Shown: one piece after another, positions 9,014-17,400 of the stretch
How the letters are laid out: the number at the start of each line of letters is the position of its first letter
Position numbering within the stretch: position 1 is the stretch's first letter
Source: Pseudomonas viridiflava
GTDB lineage: Bacteria; Pseudomonadota; Gammaproteobacteria; Pseudomonadales; Pseudomonadaceae
Length of the DNA: 64,000 bases
NCBI RefSeq assembly: GCF_900602065.1
Contig: NZ_UWFN01000265.1
Coordinates: 434,001-498,000 of the forward strand
Reading direction: 5' to 3'
Position numbers and translations under genes: made by a program
The notes under the pieces: model-generated
The model's input: only the letters and a program-made list of their open reading frames with translations
Told to the model about the DNA's origin: nothing
Database searches by the model: none

Positions 9014-9766
9014 ATGAATACCCGATTTTCCTGTGTCGGTTGCGGCCGCTGCTGCACCGACCACCACGTCCCCCTGACACTCGGTGAAGCCTTGCAATGG
9101 GCGGCCGACGGCGGATCACTGATCATCCTGACCGAGGCATTTCTGGCTGATGGTTATGGTGTGCCTGAAGCGCAACTGACTCACGCCACGCGTCGCTCAA
9201 CGCGAGTCCAGAGTGGCATGACCCAGGCGCAGGTGGCGATCACTTTCGCCGCCTATAACGTCGGTCCTTGCCGGAATCTTGACGCAGACAAGCTCTGTCG
9301 GATTTATGACCGTCGGCCGCTGGTGTGCCGGATCTATCCGATGGAGATCAATCCGCATATTCCTTTGCGCCCACAAGCCAAGGACTGCCCACCCGAGTCC
9401 TGGGAGCAGGGTCCGGATCTGATCGTGGGTGGAGAATTGGCCGACACCGAACTCAGCCGCCTGATTGAACAATCTCGCCAGGCCGACCGCGAAGACATCG
9501 GCGCTAAAGAAGCGATCTGCCAACGCCTCGGAATTCGTGCCACGGCGTTGAAAGGCAATGGCTTCGTTGCGTACTTACCGGACATGGACGCTTTCGCCAC
9601 CGCCGTGATGGACCTGGTGGACGGCAATGACGCAGCCGCCGTCAACGATGGCTGGACGTTTCACGTGGCGGGCGACGCGGTTATCGACACACTAAATCTG
9701 GCCGGGGCCAAGCTGGCCACGGGCGAACCTGCGGGGTACATGTTTATTCCGCTCCAGGCGGTCTGA
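9014..9766 (+). CDS. YkgJ-family cysteine cluster protein
   Basis: Belongs to the YkgJ/UPF0153 group, putative Zn- or Fe-chelating proteins of unknown role. The N-terminal cluster C7-V-G-C10-G-R-C13-C14 is the family hallmark, followed by further Cys in GPCRNL, DKLCRIYDRRPLVCRIYP and KDCPPESW. These match the spaced cysteine pattern of the family. The protein has 250 residues and no signal peptide. No operon partner is obvious. Confidence 0.88.
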   Translation: MNTRFSCVGCGRCCTDHHVPLTLGEALQWAADGGSLIILTEAFLADGYGVPEAQLTHATRRSTRVQSGMTQAQVAITFAAYNVGPCRNLDADKLCRIYDRRPLVCRIYPMEINPHIPLRPQAKDCPPESWEQGPDLIVGGELADTELSRLIEQSRQADREDIGAKEAICQRLGIRATALKGNGFVAYLPDMDAFATAVMDLVDGNDAAAVNDGWTFHVAGDAVIDTLNLAGAKLATGEPAGYMFIPLQAV

Positions 9767-9810
9767 CAGCAGCCTCACTCTCATCAAACTACTGGATTGA
9801 AATGCATTTT

Positions 9811-9884
9811 CTGTAGGAGCTGCCGAAGGCTGCGAAGGATTTATCCTGAAACACCGCGATCGCAGCCTTCGGCAGCTCCTACAG
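9811..9884. repeat. REPIN, family A
   Basis: Inverted repeat with arms ctgtaggagctgccgaaggc and its complement, about 74 bp. The interior matches the copies at 21675 and 32025 but in the opposite orientation, indicating movement of whole units. No RAYT transposase is present in the window. Confidence 0.9.
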
Positions 9885-9959
9885 GGAATTGAGCTAGCAG
9901 GAAACACGGAATCCCTCCCGCAGAATCCCACGTCACACTCACAACATCCCGCCTACGGT

Positions 9960-10184
9960 TTAACGCTTGCCCATCGACTTGCGCGTGCCGTGTGGCGCGG
10001 CGCCAGGGGTTTTGTTGTGGCCGTGCTTGTTCGACTTCTGATACCAGGGCTGGTCCGTTTTCGACTGCGCGAAGTCTGCAGGCTTGAAAGGAAAGCTGAA
10101 CGCAGGGACCGACGCCTTTTTGTCCGTAGCCGAATCTTCGGCAATGACAGTTTCAGGAGCCGGTGTGGGGTCGATAGAAGTCAT
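9960..10184 (-). CDS. Small basic hypothetical protein
   Basis: A 74-residue protein starting MTSIDPTPAPE behind a GGAG ribosome binding site. The first half is acidic and Pro/Ala-rich; the second half is basic and ends HGTRKSMGKR. No signal peptide, membrane helix or known motif. Predicted soluble; the charge asymmetry suggests a disordered nucleic-acid- or protein-binding peptide, which is inference only. The start was chosen for its ribosome binding site. Confidence 0.6.
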   Translation of the reverse strand: MTSIDPTPAPETVIAEDSATDKKASVPAFSFPFKPADFAQSKTDQPWYQKSNKHGHNKTPGAAPHGTRKSMGKR

Positions 10185-10285
10185 GAAAAGCTCCAGAAAT
10201 TGGCAATCAGTCGTCGAAAGGTCGCGCAGCATACCTGAATCATTTACCCGCCGCCTGCACAGCCGGAACCTCCTATCAGCTGAAG

Positions 10286-11284
10286 CTATTTGTAAAACAG
10301 GTCAACCATGACTTCGGCCTCGAAAGGCCCGGCTTTAGGGTTGTTTTTTTGCCAGACCAGCTCGGCATTGAAGTCCACACTGCTCGTCTGGGTGTCGTTG
10401 AGCAGATCAGCCAGATGAAAAGGTTCGTTGTAACTCAACACGGATTCATCACGAGCGCTCAGGATGCGGATGCCCACGCTGTCATTGGCAACCGGGATCA
10501 GATAGTTGCCCGACAATTTGCCACTGACCGGTTTGAAGCGTGCACCAAGACTGAACGGTGACTCACAACTGCGTCGGGTGACAAGCGAGAATGGCCGGCG
10601 CTCGATGACCTTGCCCACCGCAACGTGCTGAATGCCGACGTTGCCGAATTCCACGGTTTCAGGCACGACTTGCAACTGCGCATCACAGGCGACAAATCGC
10701 AGCCCGTTGAGGTTATTGATCCGGTAATTGAGGCTGTGATCCGGCAACGGATTGAGCCCTTTGCCGCTGTCGAGCTGGAACACCCGGTAATCAAGCAGAT
10801 CACTGGCAACGCCGGAGTGAGGGATTGGCCCGAACTTTTGAATGAACACGGAGAAGGCCAGGTTGAATCGGACCTTGGGGCAGGCGCCGATATTGCCCTC
10901 GCCTTCGTGACAAACAGGCAGGTAATGACCCGTACCGATTCGCCCACTGCTCTGCGTATGGTCGACTCCCGCTAACGTGATGCCAGCCCGAATGCCCTGA
11001 CCGACCTTCAGGTTGTCCGGATTCAGGTAGAGAACAACTTCTTCCTGAGCGGCCAGCGCGCCGTCCTTGATGCATTCGATCTGAAGGTCCTGCCGCCCGG
11101 ATCGCCAGACAACATCCCCGTCGGGCACGCTCGCAGGGATCGCCACGCTGCTGTCAAGATCAGCCCGAACCACCGTTTCCCCCGAGCCTTGAGTTTTGCA
11201 GATCATCGCGAAGCTGGTGGCCGGGGTTAGCAATAGAGCCAGCAGAAGCAAGGCCCTGCACGCGCCGCCCCGTCGCCAATGCAC
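10286..11284 (-). CDS. Fimbrial tip adhesin candidate
   Basis: Last gene of the chaperone-usher operon. It begins with a signal peptide (CRALLLLALLLTPATSFA) followed by a long secreted beta-rich protein ending FEAEVMVDLFYK, the usual form of a pilin donor-strand C-terminus. Two-domain size (about 330 residues) and operon position point to an adhesin or tip subunit. The frame is open back to an ATG at 11515 that overlaps the chaperone stop, but that stretch translates a REPIN. I therefore place the start at the GTG at 11284 just before the signal peptide; TTG codons slightly upstream are alternatives. Confidence 0.7.
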   Translation of the reverse strand: MHWRRGGACRALLLLALLLTPATSFAMICKTQGSGETVVRADLDSSVAIPASVPDGDVVWRSGRQDLQIECIKDGALAAQEEVVLYLNPDNLKVGQGIRAGITLAGVDHTQSSGRIGTGHYLPVCHEGEGNIGACPKVRFNLAFSVFIQKFGPIPHSGVASDLLDYRVFQLDSGKGLNPLPDHSLNYRINNLNGLRFVACDAQLQVVPETVEFGNVGIQHVAVGKVIERRPFSLVTRRSCESPFSLGARFKPVSGKLSGNYLIPVANDSVGIRILSARDESVLSYNEPFHLADLLNDTQTSSVDFNAELVWQKNNPKAGPFEAEVMVDLFYK

Positions 11285-11309
11285 CTCGCTGTCGCGCAAC
11301 AAACTCGGC

Positions 11310-11406
11310 TTTATGTGGGAGCGGTGCTTGCCCGCGATAAAGGCGACGCGGTCTGAAGGATAAAACGCGGTGTTTTTATCGCGGGCAAGCACCGCTCCCA
11401 CATAAA
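11310..11406. repeat. REPIN, family B, inside an open reading frame
   Basis: Inverted repeat with arms tttatgtgggagcggtgctt and its complement. It lies between the chaperone stop and the adhesin signal peptide, and happens to keep the adhesin frame open through its whole length. Confidence 0.9.
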
Positions 11407-11515
11407 AATCGTATCTATTCCGTGATTTATATTTTGCTGGACAGGAACGCACGTCTACAGGGAGGGCCTTCAAGCTCAGAAAATCGCGTGCAGTCTGGAG
11501 ATAGGTATTCATCAT

Positions 11516-12247
11516 TCAGCAGTCCTTTTGCCGGTGTTCAGTGTTGTCAAAGCCGTCGCTTTTGCCCGCAGCGCAGTAAGCATCCGCACCGCCATAATCG
11601 TTCAGCGCCTTGAACGACAGATTCCGTATCCCGCGCGCAGCAGGAACAGGCATCTCATGGCTGGCACCTGGCGCCAGTAGCAGGTAGTCGCTGACAGCCA
11701 CCTCACCCAGCCGCACATCCTGTAACGCGGCATGGTAAGAAGTCGGATTACTCACGCTCAGCGACGTTGAAGCGAGCGTCCAGCTCAATCGGGAGGCGGT
11801 TGTGGCCGGATCATCAGCGAGTCCGGCAGGGCGGTAGAAGACGTTGATGCGCTGGCGGATGGCAATGCTCAACGCGTGGGTGACTTCAGTGCGCCTTGGA
11901 ATTTCCAGTACGTACAGGTGCAGCAGGGATTCTCCAGTCAATGGCATGCCCTGACCTTGATACAGAACCCTTAACGTCTGCTTGCCGCGCGCTTCCAGGT
12001 GGGCCAATTGAGGGCTGAGCACGAATGGCAGCTCGACGGCGGCACCTTCAAGACTGCCGTCAATGTTGGCCGGATCGCTTAGCCAGGACTGGATCAACAC
12101 TTCATGCTCACTGCCATTGACAACTTGAAGGCTTGCCTCGGGGAAGCGGCCATCAAAGATCAGCCGCGTCCCGCTCAGGGACACCGCAGCGTGCGCACTA
12201 GAACTTGCCAGTAACGCAGCGAGCCCCAGATAAACAAGCGTCGTCAT
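11516..12247 (-). CDS. Periplasmic pilus assembly chaperone (second copy)
   Basis: PapD-like periplasmic chaperone that folds pilin subunits by donor-strand complementation and hands them to the usher. The 243-residue protein has a signal peptide ending SSAHA. Family motifs follow: SGTRLIFDGRFPEASLQVVN, QSWLSDPANIDG, the G1-strand LLHLYVLEIPRR region and IAIRQRINVFYRP. The start codon overlaps the usher stop as ATGA, so it is translationally coupled. The C-terminus is longer and more polar than usual. It probably serves the adhesin encoded next. Confidence 0.9.
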   Translation of the reverse strand: MTTLVYLGLAALLASSSAHAAVSLSGTRLIFDGRFPEASLQVVNGSEHEVLIQSWLSDPANIDGSLEGAAVELPFVLSPQLAHLEARGKQTLRVLYQGQGMPLTGESLLHLYVLEIPRRTEVTHALSIAIRQRINVFYRPAGLADDPATTASRLSWTLASTSLSVSNPTSYHAALQDVRLGEVAVSDYLLLAPGASHEMPVPAARGIRNLSFKALNDYGGADAYCAAGKSDGFDNTEHRQKDC

Positions 12248-14799
12248 TGGCAGATCACCCGGATGCGCTCGTAGGCACGCGACGGATCACGAGCCGGCAA
12301 CGAGAACGGTGCACGACAGCTTCGATCAGCCCACCTGACACGCAACTCACTGCTGTCCTGTTCGCTCAGGACAAGCGCCCGACCGGTGGGGTCAACCAGC
12401 GCCAAAGCCTTGCCTTCAGGCGTTTCGACACTGGCACCCAAAGGAATTCTGCTGCCGTCGGCTTGAACCAGCTCGAACTGAACACGGCGCCCGGTTGAAG
12501 CCTTGAAGCGCACCACAGGCATCGCGCCGCGACGCGGAACAATCTGGTTGACCGCGTTATCCAGTTCAACGTCCGCGCCGAGTTGCCGGGTATCCAGGCT
12601 GACCCAGTTGCTTCGATAGGGCTGCGCGTAAGGCAACACTGCGTAGCCATTGGCTGCGGTCTCGACATTGCTGAAGCTGGTCAGTCGGGCACCGCCGACC
12701 TTCGGGACCTCTACCAGAGCAAAGGTTTCCCCCAGTGACTGCCCCAGGTTTATGCCCCCGCCATGAACCAGCACAGAACCGGACGCCCCCAGACTCAAGG
12801 CATTGTAATCACGACCCTGGCTATAACCTGCCTCGAAGCGGCCGTAGGGCTGGGTGGTGTTGAGCTTTCCGGAGCCAAAACTGCCTGAACTGCTGTCGTG
12901 CCCGGCCTGTACCGAATAGAACGCGTGGCGCTGATCAAGCACCTGACCACTGAGGCCCGCTTGCGCGTTGTAATCGCCCGCGCTGTCTCGTACGCCATTG
13001 AAAGACAGCCGCGAAGCGCTGGAGCTTTCTCCCAGTGGCAAAATCAGGCTGACGGCGATTCGATTGTCGCTCTCACCCTGCCCGTCGCGACCGAAATCAC
13101 GATTGTTTTCCAGCGACAGGCTGTAACTGAGCGACCGCCAGGCAGCGTTATACGCCAGGTAGAACTGCCGGGTTTTGCCTTCCATGCGCCAATACCGCTG
13201 TTCCGAGGCGGTCAGACTCAGGCTGCCGAACTGCGCAGGCAAGGTCTGAGTAACAGTCAGCTCCATGCGGTCTTTCGGACGGCCGATCATTGCCCGACGA
13301 AAACGTGCGCGGGCTGATTCGACGTGCTCGTTCAAGGACAGGTAGAGGTCGGTGGAATATCGATAACCAGCCACTGCAAACGTGGTGTCGGTGGCATTCA
13401 GGGTATTGGCGTATCGCACCCGTACGCTCTGTCCCGCCTGACTCTGCTGATCAGTCTCGCTGATGGAGTGGGTCAGGTCGGCTGACAGTGCGCCGTATCC
13501 GGTATTGAGACCGGCGCCGATATTGGTTGCCTGATAATCCTCAGCCAACTGCAAACCACCAAAGCCCGTGACCCGCTCGGACACGCCGTAAATCAGACCC
13601 AGGCTGCCAAACATCGGGCTGGCTGCGTCATCACTGCCGCTGTCGACCTGCCCTGCTGCAAGGCTGTAGCGAAATGCACCTGCAGGCACCATGATCGGCA
13701 GCGAAGCATAGGCCTGGGTGAAAGTGCGCCGACGGCCATCGGCTTCGATAATGGTGACTTGCAGATCACCATTGGAGCCGCTCGGGTAGATATCAGTGAT
13801 CTCGAACGGCCCAGGCGACACATTGCCGCTGTAGAGCAAAAAACCGTTTTGCCGAACTTCCACCGACGCGTTGGTTTCGGCGGTGCCGCGAATCACCGGC
13901 GCATAATTACGCTCACTGTCGGGCAGCATGGCATCGTCGGAGCTCACTCCCACACCGAGAAAACGCACACTGTCGAATATCTGTGAATCGGTAAACGTCT
14001 CACCGAGGGTCAACTGACTGCGCAGCGTACTCAGATCCCTTTGCAGATATGTCCGATTGCTGCTGAAACGATAAGACTGATTGTCACCATAGGCCAATGA
14101 GGACTCGTTGCGTAACCGCCACGCACCAAGGTTCAGGCCATTGCGCAGCCCCAGGTAGTACTGATCGGTCTTCTCACGCTGGTTGCTGCGACGCACAGCG
14201 TTGAACGAGTAGCTGGCAAAAGCTGCTGACTCCCCCCCGTCCCACAACTCCGGTGGTACATAGCCCCTGGCGCTGCGTTGCATGACTGCTTGAGGCACGC
14301 TGATGTTCAGGCGTAACGCGCCGGGTTGGTAATCCACACGCGCGAATTCGATGTGTGCGGGCAAGTCGTAACACGTCTGCGGACTTTGCTGCGGCTGTCC
14401 AGCCTGCAGACGCTCGATATCAAGACCGAAACCCTGAAGCATCTCCAGCGTTAGACAAGGCTCGATACGACCGGATTGAGCATTGCGGGTGAAGACGATA
14501 TCGCGCCGACCGCTCAATGCACGATTGACGTAAATATCCACCCGATACGTTCCCGGCAACACCGTATTGGCCTGCAAAAATTCGGTGAGTTCCGGCGGCT
14601 GGTCGCTGCCCTGAATAAACGCGGTATTGAACTTCACAACGGCGACCGGCGCACTCTCTACAGCCCAGGTCTGCGCTGTCAGTAAGGGCATCAGGGCCAA
14701 TGCCATACCGCCTTTTAAACCCGTTGATTTGAACCCCTTTGTTAACGGCAGGATGGATCCCGGGGTTAGTTCCCCAATGTTGTTGTCAAGCCATTCCAT
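12244..14799 (-). CDS. Fimbrial outer membrane usher
   Basis: Outer-membrane beta-barrel pore that assembles and exports the fimbria. The 851-residue length is typical. An unusually long N-terminal stretch precedes a signal-like segment (GGMALALMPLLTAQTWAVE). After it come the usher N-domain (FNTAFIQGSDQPPELTEF), the plug region with the conserved GPFEITDIYPSGSNGDLQV block, and the C-terminal domain ending with the paired cysteines of SCRAPFSLPA and IRVICQ. It is coupled to the downstream chaperone by a 4-base overlap. Confidence 0.94.
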   Translation of the reverse strand: MEWLDNNIGELTPGSILPLTKGFKSTGLKGGMALALMPLLTAQTWAVESAPVAVVKFNTAFIQGSDQPPELTEFLQANTVLPGTYRVDIYVNRALSGRRDIVFTRNAQSGRIEPCLTLEMLQGFGLDIERLQAGQPQQSPQTCYDLPAHIEFARVDYQPGALRLNISVPQAVMQRSARGYVPPELWDGGESAAFASYSFNAVRRSNQREKTDQYYLGLRNGLNLGAWRLRNESSLAYGDNQSYRFSSNRTYLQRDLSTLRSQLTLGETFTDSQIFDSVRFLGVGVSSDDAMLPDSERNYAPVIRGTAETNASVEVRQNGFLLYSGNVSPGPFEITDIYPSGSNGDLQVTIIEADGRRRTFTQAYASLPIMVPAGAFRYSLAAGQVDSGSDDAASPMFGSLGLIYGVSERVTGFGGLQLAEDYQATNIGAGLNTGYGALSADLTHSISETDQQSQAGQSVRVRYANTLNATDTTFAVAGYRYSTDLYLSLNEHVESARARFRRAMIGRPKDRMELTVTQTLPAQFGSLSLTASEQRYWRMEGKTRQFYLAYNAAWRSLSYSLSLENNRDFGRDGQGESDNRIAVSLILPLGESSSASRLSFNGVRDSAGDYNAQAGLSGQVLDQRHAFYSVQAGHDSSSGSFGSGKLNTTQPYGRFEAGYSQGRDYNALSLGASGSVLVHGGGINLGQSLGETFALVEVPKVGGARLTSFSNVETAANGYAVLPYAQPYRSNWVSLDTRQLGADVELDNAVNQIVPRRGAMPVVRFKASTGRRVQFELVQADGSRIPLGASVETPEGKALALVDPTGRALVLSEQDSSELRVRWADRSCRAPFSLPARDPSRAYERIRVICQ

Positions 14800-14935
14800 T
14801 AGCTGCTTCCACTCGATCTAGAAGTTCTGGGTCACACCCGAATCCCTTTCAGGCAGACACACAACTACCGAGCCGTCGCGCATGACGCGGCTCAAATTGG
14901 GTAAGTAACGCGTAACTAAAACTACGTGCCGGCTA

Positions 14936-15682
14936 TCAAGGTTCCACTTTGATGGCCTGGGTGATCTCGCCAGTTTTCAGAGCAGCGCGGTAAACAACCT
15001 GACCGCCGAAATCATTAATACTGATGAAACTCAGCAACGCTCCGTCGCCGGGCGAATTCAACGGTAGTTGCAGTTGCTGTCCGGGAGCGATCATCTGGCT
15101 GTCTTTGCTCAGCAACTCGCTGCCGGCACGCTGTGCAGCGATCATGACCATCGAAACGTGAAACGGTCCGGGGTTTTCAACGTGCACGGTATTATTTGTA
15201 TCCAGTTTCCAGCGCAGGTTAGCGGGCGCTTCGGCGACATCGCCCACCAACCCTTTGGGCCGGAAGAACAACTTCATGCGCTGCCGAATCGCGATCTGCA
15301 ATGTGTTTTGCGCGGCAACCTGGGGGATCTCCTGAACGTTGAGCCAAAGCACTGACTCCCGATCCTGTGGCATGTCCATCCCGGCATAGATGATTCGTAC
15401 CAATTGCCTGCCATCACCCGGTAAGCGGGCTATCGCCGGGGTTATGACAAAAGGCAGATTATTCGGATCCGTATACTCGGCACTTGGCTCAAGCCAACTT
15501 TGTACAAGGATCTCTTTATTTCCGGCGTTATGTACGCCGAAACTGACTTCCTTGTCTGACCCGGGATAAATGATGCGTGTGGTGTTGATCACGATGCTTG
15601 CTTGCACACTGGCGCTGAGCAGTAACAGCCATCCAGCCACTGAAACCAACAGGACCACACGACGGTGTAGGAACAAAAACAT
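14936..15682 (-). CDS. Periplasmic pilus assembly chaperone (first copy)
   Basis: PapD-family chaperone preceding the usher. The start MFLFLHRRVV gives 248 residues with a signal peptide ending VQASI; a Met 12 codons upstream is an alternative. Motifs: INTTRIIYPGSDKEVSFGV, QSWLEPSAEY, PFVITPAIARLPGDGRQLVRI, and VLWLNVQEIP with IAIRQRMKLFFRP. It lies between the major pilin and the usher, the usual place for the chaperone that handles the shaft subunit. A large hairpin separates it from the pilin gene. Confidence 0.93.
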   Translation of the reverse strand: MFLFLHRRVVLLVSVAGWLLLLSASVQASIVINTTRIIYPGSDKEVSFGVHNAGNKEILVQSWLEPSAEYTDPNNLPFVITPAIARLPGDGRQLVRIIYAGMDMPQDRESVLWLNVQEIPQVAAQNTLQIAIRQRMKLFFRPKGLVGDVAEAPANLRWKLDTNNTVHVENPGPFHVSMVMIAAQRAGSELLSKDSQMIAPGQQLQLPLNSPGDGALLSFISINDFGGQVVYRAALKTGEITQAIKVEP

Positions 15683-15740
15683 GCTGACGCTCGCCTTGTA
15701 CTTGATATGAAATACCACAGCGTCTTTAACAAGACACTGC

Positions 15741-15787
15741 CCGCAGGACCGGGCTTGAACCGCAAGCGGTTAAAGCAGGTCCTGCGG
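15741..15787 (-). repeat. Large intercistronic hairpin between pilin and chaperone
   Basis: A stem of about 22 bp (outer ten pairs CCGCAGGACC / GGTCCTGCGG perfect, inner AACCGC-aa-GCGGTT) with few mismatches. No T-run follows in the direction of transcription, so it is not a simple terminator. It may hold back transcription or protect the pilin mRNA 3' end. It could also be a degenerate REPIN. Confidence 0.75.
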
Positions 15788-15863
15788 ACGTCCATACCTT
15801 TCAATATTCTATGGAGATGCGTAACCGCAGACGGAACGAGCGCTGCTCGCTCCGGCCAGCGTA

Positions 15864-16448
15864 TTACTCGTAATCCAGCGTGAACGGCAGGTCGCCCATG
15901 GCGGTACCTGGTCGGGTTGGCGTGCCGTTGAGCATGTAGACGCCAGCCAGGTTGAGCTCAGCGGTGGCACCATCAGCGCCGTCCTTGACCAGTGGTTTGT
16001 CGATGGTTCCAGTGCCGGACAGATCCATCAGTTGATTCGAAGCGTTAAGCACACCGATGGCAACACCGCCTGCCGAACCGGTGACACGAAGTAACTTGCT
16101 GTCATTGTCATCCGTGCCATGGCCCATTCCGGCTTTAAAGCGCATCTTCACCAGATTGTATTGATCGGCACCCGCGGTGCAGTTGACCAGCAACTGGATA
16201 GGCGTCGCGGTCTCGAGCCTGTTTTCGCCAGAGGTGCCAATGTCAGAGAACGAAACGTTGCCTAGATCGACAGCAATATCGCCAGGCTGATTACCCGGGC
16301 CAGTCCCGGTCCCAGGTGCAACACTGCAGGAAATATTGGTCAGGGTGCCGGTAAATTTCAGCACGCCATTGTTCGCAGCATTGGCCGTATTAGTCAGGCT
16401 CAAAGCCATAGCGCCACTAATGGCCAGCGCAAGAGTGATAGTTTTCAT
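15864..16448 (-). CDS. Major fimbrial subunit (type 1 pilin family)
   Basis: Secreted shaft subunit of 194 residues starting MKTITLALAISG, signal peptide ending NTANA. The mature protein has the pilin pattern: GVLKFTGTLTNISCSV near the N-terminus, a second Cys about 50 residues later (LLVNCTAGA), and the C-terminal donor strand ending GDLPFTLDYE. AGGAA lies before the ATG. Upstream, TATAGT at 16507-16502 may be its -10 box. It is the first gene of the chaperone-usher operon read leftwards. Confidence 0.92.
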   Translation of the reverse strand: MKTITLALAISGAMALSLTNTANAANNGVLKFTGTLTNISCSVAPGTGTGPGNQPGDIAVDLGNVSFSDIGTSGENRLETATPIQLLVNCTAGADQYNLVKMRFKAGMGHGTDDNDSKLLRVTGSAGGVAIGVLNASNQLMDLSGTGTIDKPLVKDGADGATAELNLAGVYMLNGTPTRPGTAMGDLPFTLDYE

Positions 16449-16779
16449 ATTAACGACATTCCTTGTGTTATTTCGTGTATGCCCTGAATCGGACGCCACG
16501 CACTATAAGGTTCGATCTGCGTGATCGATGTCGTCTTTTTTACTTTGATTAGATGGATTAACCCACGCAACTTGCAGGAACTTTCCGTAGGACTAACCCC
16601 GAACTCTTGCGCAGGCCACGTCATGTATAGCCTGGCGACAATACCTGATAATAGAGGTCGGGTAAAACCTCAGACAAAGTTGACAGCAACACTACAAACG
16701 CCAAAGCTTTTTGCTACCAAACCTTTCACTTGTTTTATCAAGGTACAGGTTTAGTAGCAGGTATTTCATTCCCGCAACG
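16449..16779. other. Intergenic region between the two pilin genes
   Basis: A 331-base, comparatively AT-rich gap. It contains the pilin ribosome binding site, a possible TATAGT -10 box at 16502-16507 (minus strand) and no gene-like frame. It looks like a promoter region, suggesting that the major pilin can be transcribed separately from the short pilin upstream. Confidence 0.45.
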
Positions 16780-17151
16780 CTATTGGTAAGTCAGGGTCAG
16801 TATTCCCGATCCGGCGCTGTAGTGACTGGAGAGTACTACCGGCAGCGCCTGATACTGCGCAGAGAACGGTATGACTGAAGCCGCGCAGGCGTTGTGCGCG
16901 GTGTCGACAACAATGGACAGGTGTTCAGACACCTTGACCCGTTGAGTGTTGGCCCTCTCCTGCGCATTCGTCGACTGCAGCACCGCGCAACTGGCATTGC
17001 TGATGTGCCCGGTAAAACTCAGCTGCCCTTCGGACGCTTGCGCCACTAAAGCGCTCATGCAGAGGGGAGCCACCATCACAAGGGCGATGACCTTGCGCAC
17101 CTCATGAACGACGTCCAGACACCGATTGAAACTTGAGACGCTGCGTTTCAT
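16780..17151 (-). CDS. Short fimbrial-type subunit
   Basis: A 123-residue secreted protein, shorter than normal pilins (usually 150-190). The signal region VIALVMVAPLCMSALVAQA is followed by GQLSFTGHISNASCAVL, the pilin N-terminal pattern, a second Cys (AHNACAAS) and a C-terminal strand ending GILTLTYQ. Both ends of the fold are thus present and it appears complete, not broken. It could be a minor, terminating or anchoring subunit. First gene of the fimbrial cluster on the minus strand. Confidence 0.75.
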   Translation of the reverse strand: MKRSVSSFNRCLDVVHEVRKVIALVMVAPLCMSALVAQASEGQLSFTGHISNASCAVLQSTNAQERANTQRVKVSEHLSIVVDTAHNACAASVIPFSAQYQALPVVLSSHYSAGSGILTLTYQ

Positions 17152-17400
17152 AGGCTTGCTCCGAGTTATACGTTCTGATCAGTACAAAGAGCCAAACGGA
17201 ACAAGCAGTAGAATTTCCGCAGATTCCTTTCTATGGATATCGTCTCGGGCCGGGCTTTCTTGATAACGTTCGCGGGTCGTGTGCTTTTCTTGCTGACAAT
17301 TCTGACAGGCGGCCGTCACTCTGCTGACCGGGTTGGCGGGTTATAAGAGACAAGCCAACATCGACACACTTCCCTATCCCGACTTTCCGGCGTCTCTCGA

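Noticed and set aside
16780..17151. Short pilin as a pseudogene
   Set aside because: It has an intact signal peptide, both cysteines and a normal C-terminal strand with no frameshift, so it was kept as a gene.
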